Both the position numbers and the translations under genes were made by a program. Positions 1 through 8,589 of a stretch of 64,000 bases of DNA are shown here, piece after piece; position 1 is the stretch's first letter; the number at the start of each line of letters is the position of its first letter. This stretch comes from Woeseiaceae bacterium. GTDB taxonomy: Bacteria; Pseudomonadota; Gammaproteobacteria; Steroidobacterales; Woeseiaceae. The notes beneath the pieces were generated by a model. The model made no database searches. It had not been told where the DNA came from and was given only the letters and a program-made list of their open reading frames with translations. The DNA lies in the NCBI GenBank assembly GCA_021773055.1, contig JAJFKV010000028.1:1-64000 (forward strand), read 5' to 3'.

Positions 1-48
1 GGCATGCCGCCAGCGTTCAATCTGAGCCAGGATCAAACTCTTCAGTTT
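1..48 (-). rRNA. 16S ribosomal RNA, 5' end only
   Basis: The reverse complement of the first 48 bases reads as the start of a bacterial 16S rRNA, including the universal AGAGTTTGATCCTGGCTCAG segment and the following ATTGAACGCTGGCGGCATGCC. The gene runs leftwards out of the window, so only its 5' end is present. The mature 5' end is placed near 48 by analogy with E. coli. Confidence 0.97.
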
Positions 49-171
49 AAAGCTTGGAGCTTTTACTAAAGTGCGTAATCACCAGTACTCAATTACTTAA
101 AACTGACTATTTGGTTCTTACGTCTTCTTTGCCTTCGCAAATTCCGACGCAAGCACCCACACAAATTATCT

Positions 172-192
172 GATTGAGTTGTTAAAGAACGA
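172..192 (-). promoter_or_regulatory. rRNA boxA antitermination site and leader
   Basis: On the minus strand this reads TCGTTCTTTAACAACTCAATC, very close to the E. coli rrn boxA (GCTCTTTAACA), and it is followed by ATCAGATAATTTGTGTGGG, also similar to the E. coli leader. In the family this element loads the NusB/S10 antitermination complex. It lies about 130 bases before the 16S 5' end, as expected for an rrn leader. Confidence 0.88.
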
Positions 193-243
193 GCCCTAGT
201 TGGGTGACAGCCTTGGCTGTCGCTTGATTAGGGCGGACCCACC

Positions 244-271
244 ATTATACAGGCGAAGGAGGTCTTAGCAA
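244..271 (-). promoter_or_regulatory. rRNA operon downstream promoter (P2-like)
   Basis: Minus-strand -35 TTGCTA (266-271) and a perfect -10 TATAAT (244-249) are separated by 16 bases. The position between the stronger upstream promoter and boxA matches the tandem P1/P2 arrangement of rrn operons. Promoter activity is inferred. Confidence 0.7.
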
Positions 272-341
272 TAATCCTCTTGCGCCTGCGTGTATCTTTT
301 GGGGTCCGCTGAAGTCCACCGTGTCCCTCAGCGAGCCGCGC

Positions 342-400
342 ATTATACGGCGCATTTCGTTTCCGTCAACACCTTTTTCAAGTTTTTTTTTAATTAGCTG
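342..400 (-). promoter_or_regulatory. rRNA operon upstream promoter (P1-like) with UP element
   Basis: Minus-strand -35 TTGACG (364-369), 16-base spacer and -10 TATAAT (342-347), followed by a GC-rich discriminator (GCGCGGC). Immediately upstream is an A-tract (about 371-395, reading TTAAAAAAAAA then CTTGAAAAAGG), the classic composition of an UP element bound by the alpha subunits of RNA polymerase. GC-rich discriminators in this setting usually mean stringent (ppGpp) control. Confidence 0.82.
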
Positions 401-403
401 AAA

Positions 404-418
404 ACCCCGTCTGGCGGG
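404..418 (-). terminator. weak candidate terminator upstream of the rRNA promoters
   Basis: On the minus strand a CCCCG stem, a CCAGA loop and a CGGGG stem are followed by TTTTC. The stem is only 5 bp and the T-run is short, so this is tentative. It could end transcription from the minus-strand gene that stops at 726 and so insulate the rRNA promoters. Confidence 0.35.
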
Positions 419-420
419 GC

Positions 421-725
421 CTTCGGCGACGCTGCCGAAGACCCAAAAGGGCCACTTTTCCCCCGGAAATAAGCCGTTCTGGAGTTTCTGTGGAGTCACG
501 TCCAATAAAGCCTTTGAGGGACCGCAGCGTTATAGTCACAGGGGTAATGGCATGGTAAATGATGGAAACCCGCACAATCAAATGGGGTCAGAGCGGCAAC
601 CGGGCAGCGGCAGGATTGGTATTAACGCCTTGTTCCGCTCGATTCGTTGAAAGTGTGCCGTTGCGCGCGGCATAAACCGCGCTCCGGAACCCCGTCTTCT
701 GGCCCCAGACGGCACTTCATTTCAC
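421..725. other. intergenic stretch without a recognisable gene
   Basis: No coding region with a ribosome site or family resemblance and no tRNA cloverleaf is visible. It contains a perfect GCGCGG/CCGCGC hairpin (665-682, loop CATAAA), a CCGTCT/AGACGG inverted repeat near 692-713 and the 14-base string AAATGGGGTCAGAG near 580-593, which resembles tags seen beside REP-associated transposases. Function unknown. Confidence 0.4.
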
Positions 726-1886
726 TTACTCTCGGCCGGCCCGCCAGTCCTTGAATTCCTGGCTACCGGCCAGACTTGCAAACGCCCTGTATTTGTCGCG
801 CCTGAGCTTTGCCTCATCCAGTCGGTGATCGAAGTTATCCTCCAGGTACGTCATTGCCTCGAGTGCGCCTTCAAAATTCTTGGCCGCTGCCCGGGCACGC
901 AGCAAAGACCACCAGCCGAGCTCCAGTTCCGGCTCATTGACGGTGGCAGCAACAGCGAATTTTTCCGCCTCATCGGGTTTGCCAGTGGCCAATGCCAGGG
1001 CGGACAGCTTCGCCGGAAGCGCACCCTCCTTTACGTTGAAGTACTGGTAGTACCTCTGCAGTGACACGAAAGAACTCTCGTAGTCCTCGACCACCACGTA
1101 GAAATCTGATGTCATCAGGGCCAGATTGGGATCTTCCGAGTGGACCTCGACGAAAATGTCGAGACTGCGAGCGAACCGGTCTGTGTCCTTCAACCGGTAC
1201 GCCATAAGTGTTGCATGTTTCGCGATTAATGGCTCCCGCTTCAGTCGCTCATCGAACTCGTCGTAAATCTCAAAGAACCGGGGAGGCTGGCCGTCCCGCG
1301 TAGCCTTAAGAATCTCCGTCACCTGAAACAGCTGCAGCTCAGTCGGATCACTAATTGTTAGCAATTCACGAGTAGATGCCTTGGTCGGCATTACAGTAAT
1401 CAGTTCTTCACCGATATGGGCAGAGAACGACTGTCCGTTGCTGGAATCAAACCAATCGACGATCTTGATGCGGCCGCGACTGTCGTGGCGCAGCTCGAAG
1501 ACCTGGAATGTATATTCGTACCTGGGAAGATTGAATCGCACACAGGCTCGACCACGACCGTCCTGAAATTCAAACTGGACGAGTTCTGCTTTGGTCGTCG
1601 ACCCCACCGGCGGCAATCCCTGGAGAAATCCGGACTCGATTATTTCCCAAAACTGGCCCCTGAATATCTCCCGGACGCCGTCCGTAATGGGCTGATGACT
1701 GTAAATACGGTTTGCGAGGTCTGTCTGGTCGAGTGCCTTCCTGAACATCTCGAACGACTTTTGATCGACGCTTTCCAGGATATCCTGAAACTGCCCAATG
1801 GCTTTGGCGTCATCCTCCGCTGCGAATAGCGGCGTCGCCAGAATCGACAACACCATAACCGTCACGATCTGCTTTAGATTCTTCAT
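726..1886 (-). CDS. exported protein with TPR-like C-terminal half, unknown function
   Basis: I do not recognise this 386-residue protein as a named family. Residues 1-23 form a signal peptide (basic start, hydrophobic core, cleavage after PLFAA), so it is probably periplasmic or surface-exposed. The first half resembles no fold I can name. From about residue 190 onward, helical pairs with alternating Ala/Leu and aromatic positions look like degenerate tetratricopeptide repeats. The start is supported by an AGGTGC-type ribosome site. It sits alone between the rRNA leader and tyrS, 62 bases after the tyrS stop in the same direction. Confidence 0.75.
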   Translation of the reverse strand: MKNLKQIVTVMVLSILATPLFAAEDDAKAIGQFQDILESVDQKSFEMFRKALDQTDLANRIYSHQPITDGVREIFRGQFWEIIESGFLQGLPPVGSTTKAELVQFEFQDGRGRACVRFNLPRYEYTFQVFELRHDSRGRIKIVDWFDSSNGQSFSAHIGEELITVMPTKASTRELLTISDPTELQLFQVTEILKATRDGQPPRFFEIYDEFDERLKREPLIAKHATLMAYRLKDTDRFARSLDIFVEVHSEDPNLALMTSDFYVVVEDYESSFVSLQRYYQYFNVKEGALPAKLSALALATGKPDEAEKFAVAATVNEPELELGWWSLLRARAAAKNFEGALEAMTYLEDNFDHRLDEAKLRRDKYRAFASLAGSQEFKDWRAGRE

Positions 1887-1948
1887 ATCTGCACCTCCCG
1901 CCAGTTCATGTGCCAGCCGAGTCCGCGCAATTATTCAGACGCGAATTT

Positions 1949-3163
1949 TCAGCTCAGGCTAACCCGGGCAAACTTGCGCTTGCCCACCTGGTAGACGCAT
2001 GTCGTACCAGCGTCCAGCTGTAGCGACCGATCCTCAACCCGTTGGCCGTCGATCCTGACCGCTCCCTGCTTGATCATCCTGAATGCATCGGACGTACTAC
2101 TCACCAGGCCAGCACCCTTCAAGAGATGGGCAATACCCAGCTTCCCTTCCTGTGTTTCCAGAGTAAGGTCTGGAATCTCCTCGGGCATCGCACCTTGCTG
2201 GAATCGTGATATGAACTCCTGCTTGGCGCCGTCCGCCGCTGCCTCACTATGGAATCTGGCAACTATTTCCTGCCCAAGTTCAAATTTTGCATCACGCGGG
2301 TTCATACCCTCCGCCACCGATTGCTTCAACGCATTGATATCGTCAAGCGAGCGGAAGCTTAGAACTTCAAAATATCGCCACATCAGATCGTCCGAAATCG
2401 ACATGATTTTTCCGAACATTTCGCCCGGCGCATCAGTTATGCCAATGTAATTGCCCAGCGACTTCGACATCTTCTGCACACCGTCCAGACCTTCGAGCAG
2501 TGGCGTTGTGATGACTACCTGCGGTTTCTGACCATAGTCCTGTTGCAGTTGGCGCCCAACCAGCAAGTTGAACTTCTGATCGGTGCCCCCGAGTTCGATA
2601 TCAGCCTTCAGCGCAACAGAGTCGTAGCCTTGTACCAAGGGGTAAAGAAACTCGTGTACGGCGATCGACTCGCCACCCTTGTAGCGCTTATTGAAGTCAT
2701 CGCGCTCGAGCATGCGAGCCACCGTATGACGAGCCGCGAGCCTGACCAGACCGGCAGCACCCATCTCGTTCATCCATTTCGAATTGAACTCAATCCGAGT
2801 CTTCTCTTTGTCCAGAACCTTGAATATTTGTTCGGCGTAGGTTGCAGCGTTCCTCTGAATATCTTCAGGCGACAGCGGTGGCCTGGTTGCGTTCTTGCCC
2901 GAAGGATCGCCGATCATGCCGGTAAAGTCGCCGATCAGAAAAACAACGTCATGACCAAGCTGCTGGAACTGCCGCATCTTGTTCACTAGTACCGTATGGC
3001 CGATGTGCAGATCCGGAGCGGTCGGATCGAAGCCCGCCTTTACGACTAATGGCCGACCTTCCTTAAGCTTTGCCAGAAGCCCGTCTTCGGGAAGTACCTC
3101 TTCAGTACCCCTTGTTAGCTCGGCGATTTGTTGCTTGATGCCTGTCATGCCAGTCGTGCTCAT
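1949..3163 (-). CDS. tyrS: tyrosyl-tRNA synthetase
   Basis: Class I aminoacyl-tRNA synthetase that charges tRNA-Tyr in the cytoplasm. With the chosen start (MSTTGMTG) it is 404 residues. The HIGH motif is HIGH at 53-56, the KMSKS loop is intact at 231-235, and an S4 RNA-binding domain occupies roughly the last 65 residues ([15 protein letters not shown]). An in-frame start 54 bases upstream (3217) exists but would run into the divergent peptidase gene and adds a non-conserved tail. MTGIKQQ, five codons downstream, is a further possible start. The family call is certain; only the start is open. Confidence 0.97.
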   Translation of the reverse strand: MSTTGMTGIKQQIAELTRGTEEVLPEDGLLAKLKEGRPLVVKAGFDPTAPDLHIGHTVLVNKMRQFQQLGHDVVFLIGDFTGMIGDPSGKNATRPPLSPEDIQRNAATYAEQIFKVLDKEKTRIEFNSKWMNEMGAAGLVRLAARHTVARMLERDDFNKRYKGGESIAVHEFLYPLVQGYDSVALKADIELGGTDQKFNLLVGRQLQQDYGQKPQVVITTPLLEGLDGVQKMSKSLGNYIGITDAPGEMFGKIMSISDDLMWRYFEVLSFRSLDDINALKQSVAEGMNPRDAKFELGQEIVARFHSEAAADGAKQEFISRFQQGAMPEEIPDLTLETQEGKLGIAHLLKGAGLVSSTSDAFRMIKQGAVRIDGQRVEDRSLQLDAGTTCVYQVGKRKFARVSLS

Positions 3164-3236
3164 TTTTGATGGTCCGCGGGTGCGAAACTGTAGCATTTCC
3201 GGGCTGGTTAACACCATGAGTTATAACACCTTTTCT

Positions 3237-3265
3237 TTGACCTCAAAAATCCGGCACGGTAGAGT
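3237..3265 (+). promoter_or_regulatory. candidate sigma-70 promoter for the M23 peptidase operon
   Basis: TTGACC (3237-3242), a 17-base spacer, and TAGAGT (3260-3265). It is followed by AAGGGA (3285-3290), correctly spaced before a TTG codon at 3297. This combination is the main reason to place the peptidase start at 3297 rather than at the ATG at 3216, which lacks a ribosome site. Confidence 0.45.
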
Positions 3266-3296
3266 AACGACTTCCAGTCGCTTAAGGGACGCAGAC

Positions 3297-4691
3297 TTGC
3301 ATCGTCCAGTTAGCCCACTACTTCACGATTACAAGCAGTCTGCTTCAGGCCAGCCCAAGAAATCCAAGGCCCTTCAATGGTTTGCGGTGGGCCTCGGCAT
3401 ACCGTTAATCGCTGTTGCGCTTAGCAGCACACTCAACAACACGACACCGCAAGAGCCCCCGCCCGGGATCAGCGCGCCAATCATGATGGCCAGCAAAGAT
3501 GAGCCGCTTATCGTGCCGCAGGTTGATCAGGCCGCCCTGCTCGCAGAAGCGGCTGCTCTAATGCCAGAACCCGTCCGCGAGTTCGATAAGCTCACCCTTA
3601 AGATCGCCTCCGGCGACACAATGGAAAAGCTGTTTCGCAAGCATAATCTCAGCTTGGGGCATCTAATGATGATCGCCGAACTCGACGAAGCGAAGCAACG
3701 TTTTCGCAGAATCAAACCAGGCGACGTTTTTGAGGTAATTCACGACGGCAATGAAGTCATCAGCCTCTACTCGCAACTGGACCTGACCAGCGCACTGCAG
3801 ATTGAAAAGCAAGAGGCGGGATTTAGCGCCGAGATCATCGACCGGCCTATCGAAACTCGCAAGCGCATGGTCCATGGGGTTATCGAGACATCCTTGTTTG
3901 AAAGCGCCGCTACGGCCGGCCTGTCCGACAAAGTCATCATGAACATTGCTGGCATTTTCGCCTGGGACGTAGATTTCGTACTCGACATCCGACAGGGCGA
4001 TAATTACTACGTGCAGTTTGAAGAAATCTGGCAAGACGGGATATACGTGTCAGACGGTGAAATCATCGCGGCCGAGTTCAATAACAATGGGCGGACCATC
4101 CAGGCGATACGCTTCATCGACGACAACGAACACAGTGAATACTTCACGCCAAGCGGTGATAGTGTTCGAAAAGCATTCATACGTGCGCCAGTTGATTTCA
4201 CCCGCATCAGCTCCAACTTTAATCCGAATCGGAAACACCCCATCCTCAACAGGATCCGGGCACACCGCGGCGTTGACTACGCAGCCCCGCGAGGCACACC
4301 TATTAAGGCTTCTGGCGACGGTAAGGTGATTTTTCGCGGCACCAAGTCCGGTTATGGCAAGACGGTGATTCTGCAACACGGCGGCAACATCACAACGCTC
4401 TACGCTCACATGTCCAGTTACGTGTTGAAGGCCCGGGTAGGAACACGGGTCCGGCAAGGTCAGGCTATCGGTTTTGTCGGCAAGACAGGGTTGGCCACGG
4501 CAAACCACTTACATTACGAGTATCGCCTGAATGGCGTTCATCGCAATCCGCGTACGGTTAATCTGCCCGACGCGGAACCCATCGATGAGCAATACCGGGA
4601 ACGGTTTATGGCCACAGCCGAACCGATCCTGAAGGAACTCGAACAGTTCAAGAGTACGCAGACGGCGTCCGTCGCGTACAACAGTCAATAA
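3297..4691 (+). CDS. membrane-anchored M23 family murein endopeptidase (MepM/YebA-like)
   Basis: Likely zinc D,D-endopeptidase that cuts peptidoglycan cross-links to allow wall expansion. A short cytoplasmic tail is followed by one membrane segment (about residues 25-45). A LysM/OapA-like region follows at about 90-170. The C-terminal M23 domain carries the zinc motif HRGVD near residue 323 and HLHYE near 403-405, both complete. The length (464 residues) is normal for the MepM group. TTG start chosen for its ribosome site; ATG at 3216 is an alternative adding 27 residues. Four bases separate it from anmK, so wall cutting and sugar recycling are probably co-transcribed. Confidence 0.92.
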   Translation: MHRPVSPLLHDYKQSASGQPKKSKALQWFAVGLGIPLIAVALSSTLNNTTPQEPPPGISAPIMMASKDEPLIVPQVDQAALLAEAAALMPEPVREFDKLTLKIASGDTMEKLFRKHNLSLGHLMMIAELDEAKQRFRRIKPGDVFEVIHDGNEVISLYSQLDLTSALQIEKQEAGFSAEIIDRPIETRKRMVHGVIETSLFESAATAGLSDKVIMNIAGIFAWDVDFVLDIRQGDNYYVQFEEIWQDGIYVSDGEIIAAEFNNNGRTIQAIRFIDDNEHSEYFTPSGDSVRKAFIRAPVDFTRISSNFNPNRKHPILNRIRAHRGVDYAAPRGTPIKASGDGKVIFRGTKSGYGKTVILQHGGNITTLYAHMSSYVLKARVGTRVRQGQAIGFVGKTGLATANHLHYEYRLNGVHRNPRTVNLPDAEPIDEQYRERFMATAEPILKELEQFKSTQTASVAYNSQ

Positions 4692-4695
4692 AGCG

Positions 4696-5805
4696 ATGGC
4701 GGATTTCTATGTCGGTTTGATGTCCGGCACAAGCATGGACGGAATTGACGCCGTCCTGGCGAGCTTCGGTGATGCCAGCGTCAACATTCATGCCGTGCAC
4801 TCAGAACCCTATCCGCAAGAACTGCAAAATGCATTGTTTGCGGCGATTCGCGAACCGCTGGATGTTGCACTGGATCCGTCTGGCGAACTGGACCAGAAGG
4901 TCGGCGAGGCTTTTCTGCGGGCTGCCCACGCTGTCATCGAAAGGAGCGGTGTTCCCGGACAGGAAGTCGCTGCGATAGGCAGCCATGGACAGACCTTACG
5001 GCACCAACCCAACGCTGTTGAACCGTTTTCACTGCAGGTCGGAAACGCGAGCATCATCGCGGCCGGTACTGATACGACGACGATCAGCAATTTCCGGGCA
5101 GCCGATATCGCGGTGGGTGGCCAGGGGGCGCCGCTCGTACCGCCGTTTCATCAATGGTTGTTTGGTTCCAGCGACAGCAATCGAGTCATCGCAAATATCG
5201 GTGGCATCGCGAACATTACGGTATTGCCGGCTGACGGCGATAGGGTTATCGGGTTCGATACCGGACCGGGCAACGGTTTGATGGATGCGTGGATATCCCG
5301 GCACCTTGCTAAATCATTTGATAATGAAGGCGCGTGGGCGGCCAGCGCGACGGTTGATCAATCCTTACTGGGCTGTTTTCGCGATGACCCCTACTTCAGT
5401 CTGCGTCCACCCAAGAGCACCGGTTTCGAATACTTTAATCCGGGATGGCTGCAAGAATTCCCGACCGACGATGCTGATGCCGCGGATGTGCAGGCGACCT
5501 TGTGCGAACTTAGCGCCGCGACGATAGCAGCTGCGATAGCTGAGCATGCCGGCGATACTCAGGAAGTGTTTGTTTGCGGTGGCGGTGTTCATAACTGTGA
5601 ACTTATGCGACGCCTGCGCGACCATCTCCCGGACGTTTCTGTCACGAGTACACGGGGCGCTGGACTGGACCCCGATTGGGTCGAGGCCGTCGCCTTCGCG
5701 TGGCTGGCAATGCGCAGCTTGCACGGACAGAGCGGAAACTTGCCCAGTGTGACAGGGGCAACGCACAAAGTGGTGCTGGGCGATATACACTCCCCCAAGC
5801 TATGA
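4696..5805 (+). CDS. anmK: anhydro-N-acetylmuramic acid kinase
   Basis: Phosphorylates and opens 1,6-anhydro-MurNAc released during peptidoglycan recycling, giving MurNAc-6-phosphate in the cytoplasm. The 369-residue length is typical. The N-terminal GLMSGTSMDGID signature, the GFDTGPGNGLMD nucleotide/sugar loop and the C-terminal CGGGVHN motif of this ASKHA-fold family are all intact. It starts 4 bases after the M23 peptidase stop and its stop overlaps the ppk start (ATGA). AmpD/AmpE at 30-32 kb complete the same recycling pathway. Confidence 0.96.
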   Translation: MADFYVGLMSGTSMDGIDAVLASFGDASVNIHAVHSEPYPQELQNALFAAIREPLDVALDPSGELDQKVGEAFLRAAHAVIERSGVPGQEVAAIGSHGQTLRHQPNAVEPFSLQVGNASIIAAGTDTTTISNFRAADIAVGGQGAPLVPPFHQWLFGSSDSNRVIANIGGIANITVLPADGDRVIGFDTGPGNGLMDAWISRHLAKSFDNEGAWAASATVDQSLLGCFRDDPYFSLRPPKSTGFEYFNPGWLQEFPTDDADAADVQATLCELSAATIAAAIAEHAGDTQEVFVCGGGVHNCELMRRLRDHLPDVSVTSTRGAGLDPDWVEAVAFAWLAMRSLHGQSGNLPSVTGATHKVVLGDIHSPKL

Positions 5806-7868
5806 AAGATCCATATATTAATCGCGAACTCAGCCTGCTTGAGTTCAACAAGCGTGTGCTTGCGCAGGCCCAGGACCCGAATATACCGCTGCTCGAACGG
5901 CTGCGATTCATGTGCATCAGTTGCACTAATCTCGACGAGTTTTTCGAAATCCGGGTCGCCGGACTAAAGCAACGAATTGAAATCGGCGCGCCTGCCCAGG
6001 GACCGCAGAAACGGCCTTCTCAGGACGTATTTGACGAGCTGCGTGGTGGCCTTTCGGAGATGGTTCAGCGGCAATACCGGGTACTTAACGATGAGCTGTT
6101 CCCGCAGCTTGCTGATGCGGGTGTTCGATTCGTCCATAGCGACGACTGGACGCAGGAACAAAACGAGTGGCTGGCAAGATATTTCAACGACCAGGTGGTA
6201 CCGGTTCTCACGCCACTAACGTTTGATCCGTCTCGGCCCTTTCCGCGAATACTTAATAAGAGCCTGAATTTCATCGTGCGCTTGCACGGCAAGGATGCTT
6301 TTGGTCGACGCCGACATCGCGGCATGGTGCAGGCACCGCGTTCTTTGCCGCGGGTCATCACACTTCCGGACAGCATCAGCAAGCCCGGCGAACACAACTT
6401 CGTTTTTCTATCCTCGATCATTCGGGTACATGTTGAAAGCCTGTTCCCAGGGCTCGACGTTGATGGTTGCTACCAGTTTCGTGTAACTCGCAACAGCAAC
6501 CTGTACGTCGACGATGAAGAAGTCAGCGATCTGGTTCGTGCCCTGGAAGGACAGCTTGAGGCGAGCCGCTACGGCGCCGCTGTCCGCATCGAAATCGGGC
6601 ATGAGTGCCCGGACGACTTGCGTGAGTTTCTGCTCGACCATTTCGAACTGACCGATGATGACACCTATATGGTCGACGGGCCCGTGAACCTCAATCGCCT
6701 GTCGACAGTGTGCGAGCTTGAGGACCGCCCGAAGTTGCTTTACACGCCGTTCATTCAGGGCTTACCGGAAGAGCTTCGCAGTGATGAGAACATTTTTTCG
6801 ATTCTGGATAAGAAGAATGTACTGCTACACCACCCGTATCAGTCATTTGCTCCTGTTATTGATTTCATTGGAGCCGCGGCCGCAGACCCGGACGTTCTTG
6901 CCATTAAGCAAACGCTCTATCGTACTGGAGCTGCTTCACCCGTTGTCGATCATCTGGTTACAGCGGCGCGCTCGGGAAAAGAGGTCACTGTCGTCATTGA
7001 ACTGATGGCGAGATTTGATGAGGCAGCTAACATTTCCCTGGCCAATCGATTGCAGGAAGCGGGTGCTCATGTTGTCTACGGCCTGGTCGGGTTCAAGACG
7101 CACGCCAAGATGACTCTGGTTGTGCGGCGCAATGAGGGGCAACTCGTGCGGTATATGCACCTCGGCACCGGCAACTACCACCATGCCACGACATCCGTAT
7201 ATACGGACTATGGCTACCTGAGCAGCAGCAAGCGTCTGGGTGAGGACGTGCACAAACTGTTTCTGCAATTGACCAGCCTGACGCGGGCGGACGATATGAC
7301 GCGCATGCTCGCGTCCCCCTTCAGCCTTTTTGATGCGCTACTCGAGAAAATTCGCCGCGAAACTGAGAACGCCAAAGCAGGCAAACCTGCACGTGTCATT
7401 GTCAAAGTGAATTCTCTGAACGAGCCGCAGCTAATTGACGCCATGTACGAAGCATCTCAAGCCGGTGTACAGATTGACTTAATATTGCGCGGAATATGTT
7501 CGTTGCGTCCAGGTGTTAAAGGATTATCCGAGAACATCCGCGTTCGCTCGATTGTTGGGCGCTTTCTCGAACACTCGCGCGTCTATTACTTTCTGAACGA
7601 TGGCGAGGAAGAGTTTTACTGTTCAAGTGCCGACTTGATGGATCGGAATATGTTTCGTCGCAACGAGTCATGCTTTGAGATTCGCCAGAAAGCGATGAAG
7701 GAACAAATCCAACGTGATCTTGAGCTGTTCCTTGCCGACAATTGCCAGTCCTGGCTTCTCAATGGCGATGGCAGTTACGAACGCCTGTCACCGGGTACGA
7801 GCGAGCGGGTTTCCGCGCAAGAGACGTTTCTCGAAAACCTAGCTGCGCCGAAACTCATTCAGGACTGA
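5802..7868 (+). CDS. ppk1: polyphosphate kinase 1
   Basis: Makes inorganic polyphosphate reversibly from ATP. With the ATG overlapping the anmK stop it is 688 residues, the usual Ppk1 length, beginning YINRELSLLEFN, the family's N-terminal signature. The autophosphorylated histidine lies in KTHAKM (near residue 433), and the second conserved histidine lies in FLEHSRVYYF (near 590). A longer reading back to 5676 would overlap anmK by 130 bases and is not credible. It ends overlapping the tail of the convergent tetR gene by 30 bases. ppx lies 3 kb further on. Confidence 0.97.
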   Translation: MKDPYINRELSLLEFNKRVLAQAQDPNIPLLERLRFMCISCTNLDEFFEIRVAGLKQRIEIGAPAQGPQKRPSQDVFDELRGGLSEMVQRQYRVLNDELFPQLADAGVRFVHSDDWTQEQNEWLARYFNDQVVPVLTPLTFDPSRPFPRILNKSLNFIVRLHGKDAFGRRRHRGMVQAPRSLPRVITLPDSISKPGEHNFVFLSSIIRVHVESLFPGLDVDGCYQFRVTRNSNLYVDDEEVSDLVRALEGQLEASRYGAAVRIEIGHECPDDLREFLLDHFELTDDDTYMVDGPVNLNRLSTVCELEDRPKLLYTPFIQGLPEELRSDENIFSILDKKNVLLHHPYQSFAPVIDFIGAAAADPDVLAIKQTLYRTGAASPVVDHLVTAARSGKEVTVVIELMARFDEAANISLANRLQEAGAHVVYGLVGFKTHAKMTLVVRRNEGQLVRYMHLGTGNYHHATTSVYTDYGYLSSSKRLGEDVHKLFLQLTSLTRADDMTRMLASPFSLFDALLEKIRRETENAKAGKPARVIVKVNSLNEPQLIDAMYEASQAGVQIDLILRGICSLRPGVKGLSENIRVRSIVGRFLEHSRVYYFLNDGEEEFYCSSADLMDRNMFRRNESCFEIRQKAMKEQIQRDLELFLADNCQSWLLNGDGSYERLSPGTSERVSAQETFLENLAAPKLIQD

Positions 7869-8441
7869 ATCGATCAACGTGTCTATCAGTTTGACCATCG
7901 AGAAAGCACCGCCCAGATAAAGCTTACCCGTGAGCGCGAGAATGCAAATACCGTGAATACCACTCCACAGGGCTGTTGCCGTGTGGTCGATTTCCTGTGT
8001 GTTTCGACGGGGTGATATTTCACTCAGATTATCTGCCACCATTTCGAACATGACGTCGCGACGCTCTTTCATTTGCACGGGCGTCGGTAGACCGCGTGGG
8101 GCCCGGTGCTCAAAAACCAGACGCCAGCGATCCGGATGGTCCGTCGCAAACCGCACATAGAATTCCGCCATTGCTCGAATCCGCACCTCCGGATTCCGCT
8201 TTCTGCGCGTTTGCTGCTGAATTAGTGCCGCCATTTCGTCGATCGTCTGTGCGTTCAGGTGGATGACCAGATCATCGAAATTGCGGAAGACATGGTACAG
8301 GGTACCTACCGTATAGCCGATCTTGCCTGCAACTTTTCTGGCGGTAAGTGACTGAAAACCTTCCATTTCGACGTGTTCGGCGGCAGCGGCAATCGCCATG
8401 TCCCGTATCTCGTCACGACTGTGGTCGCTGCGTCTGCCCAT
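7839..8441 (-). CDS. TetR-family repressor with WHG-type ligand domain
   Basis: 200-residue one-component regulator. The N-terminal helix-turn-helix is clear (LTARKVAGKIGYTVGTLYHVFRNFDDL, about 31-57). The C-terminal part has the WSGIHG sequence that marks the WHG/TetR_C subfamily, which binds an unknown small ligand. The start MGRRSDHSRDEI was chosen over an upstream ATG nine codons earlier because TetR proteins normally begin about 10 residues before the first helix. It is divergent from the VIT/VWA gene, with three matching palindromes between them, so auto-repression plus repression of the neighbour is likely. Confidence 0.92.
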   Translation of the reverse strand: MGRRSDHSRDEIRDMAIAAAAEHVEMEGFQSLTARKVAGKIGYTVGTLYHVFRNFDDLVIHLNAQTIDEMAALIQQQTRRKRNPEVRIRAMAEFYVRFATDHPDRWRLVFEHRAPRGLPTPVQMKERRDVMFEMVADNLSEISPRRNTQEIDHTATALWSGIHGICILALTGKLYLGGAFSMVKLIDTLIDSVLNEFRRS

Positions 8442-8490
8442 GCATTTTGTCCAATTGAAAAGCCCCAATTCAAGCCAAACACTAACATTA

Positions 8491-8507
8491 TTTGAACAAC
8501 GTTCAAT
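8491..8507. promoter_or_regulatory. TetR operator candidate O1
   Basis: TTTGAACAACGTTCAAT fits the shared pattern (A/T)TTGAAC-nnn-GTTYAAT. This copy has the most symmetric arms (TTGAAC/GTTCAA) and lies nearest the tetR start. Three copies of the pattern occur within 87 bases and none was noticed elsewhere in the window. Confidence 0.75.
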
Positions 8508-8519
8508 ATATGTTTATAA

Positions 8520-8536
8520 ATTGAACACCGTTTAAT
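8520..8536. promoter_or_regulatory. TetR operator candidate O2
   Basis: ATTGAACACCGTTTAAT, the same 17-base pattern with one arm mismatch, centred 29 bases from O1. It lies midway between the divergent genes, where a repressor would block promoters in both directions. Confidence 0.72.
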
Positions 8537-8560
8537 AAAACGGTTTTTCTTTCACTAATA

Positions 8561-8577
8561 ATTGAACGTTGTTTAAT
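8561..8577. promoter_or_regulatory. TetR operator candidate O3
   Basis: ATTGAACGTTGTTTAAT, third copy of the pattern, centred 41 bases from O2 and ending 12 bases before the VIT/VWA start codon, next to its ribosome site GGAGTAAAG. Confidence 0.72.
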
Positions 8578-8589
8578 TGGAGTAAAGTC

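Noticed and set aside
49..725. tRNA or small gene in the rRNA leader and upstream region
   Set aside because: No TΨC-like GGTTCGAATCC segment, no acceptor CCA stem and no coding frame with a ribosome site; short open frames there overlap the promoter signals.
2979..3215. N-terminal extension of the M23 peptidase reading frame antisense to tyrS
   Set aside because: It lies entirely antisense to the conserved 5' part of tyrS and has no ribosome site; the membrane segment and conserved domains begin after 3297.
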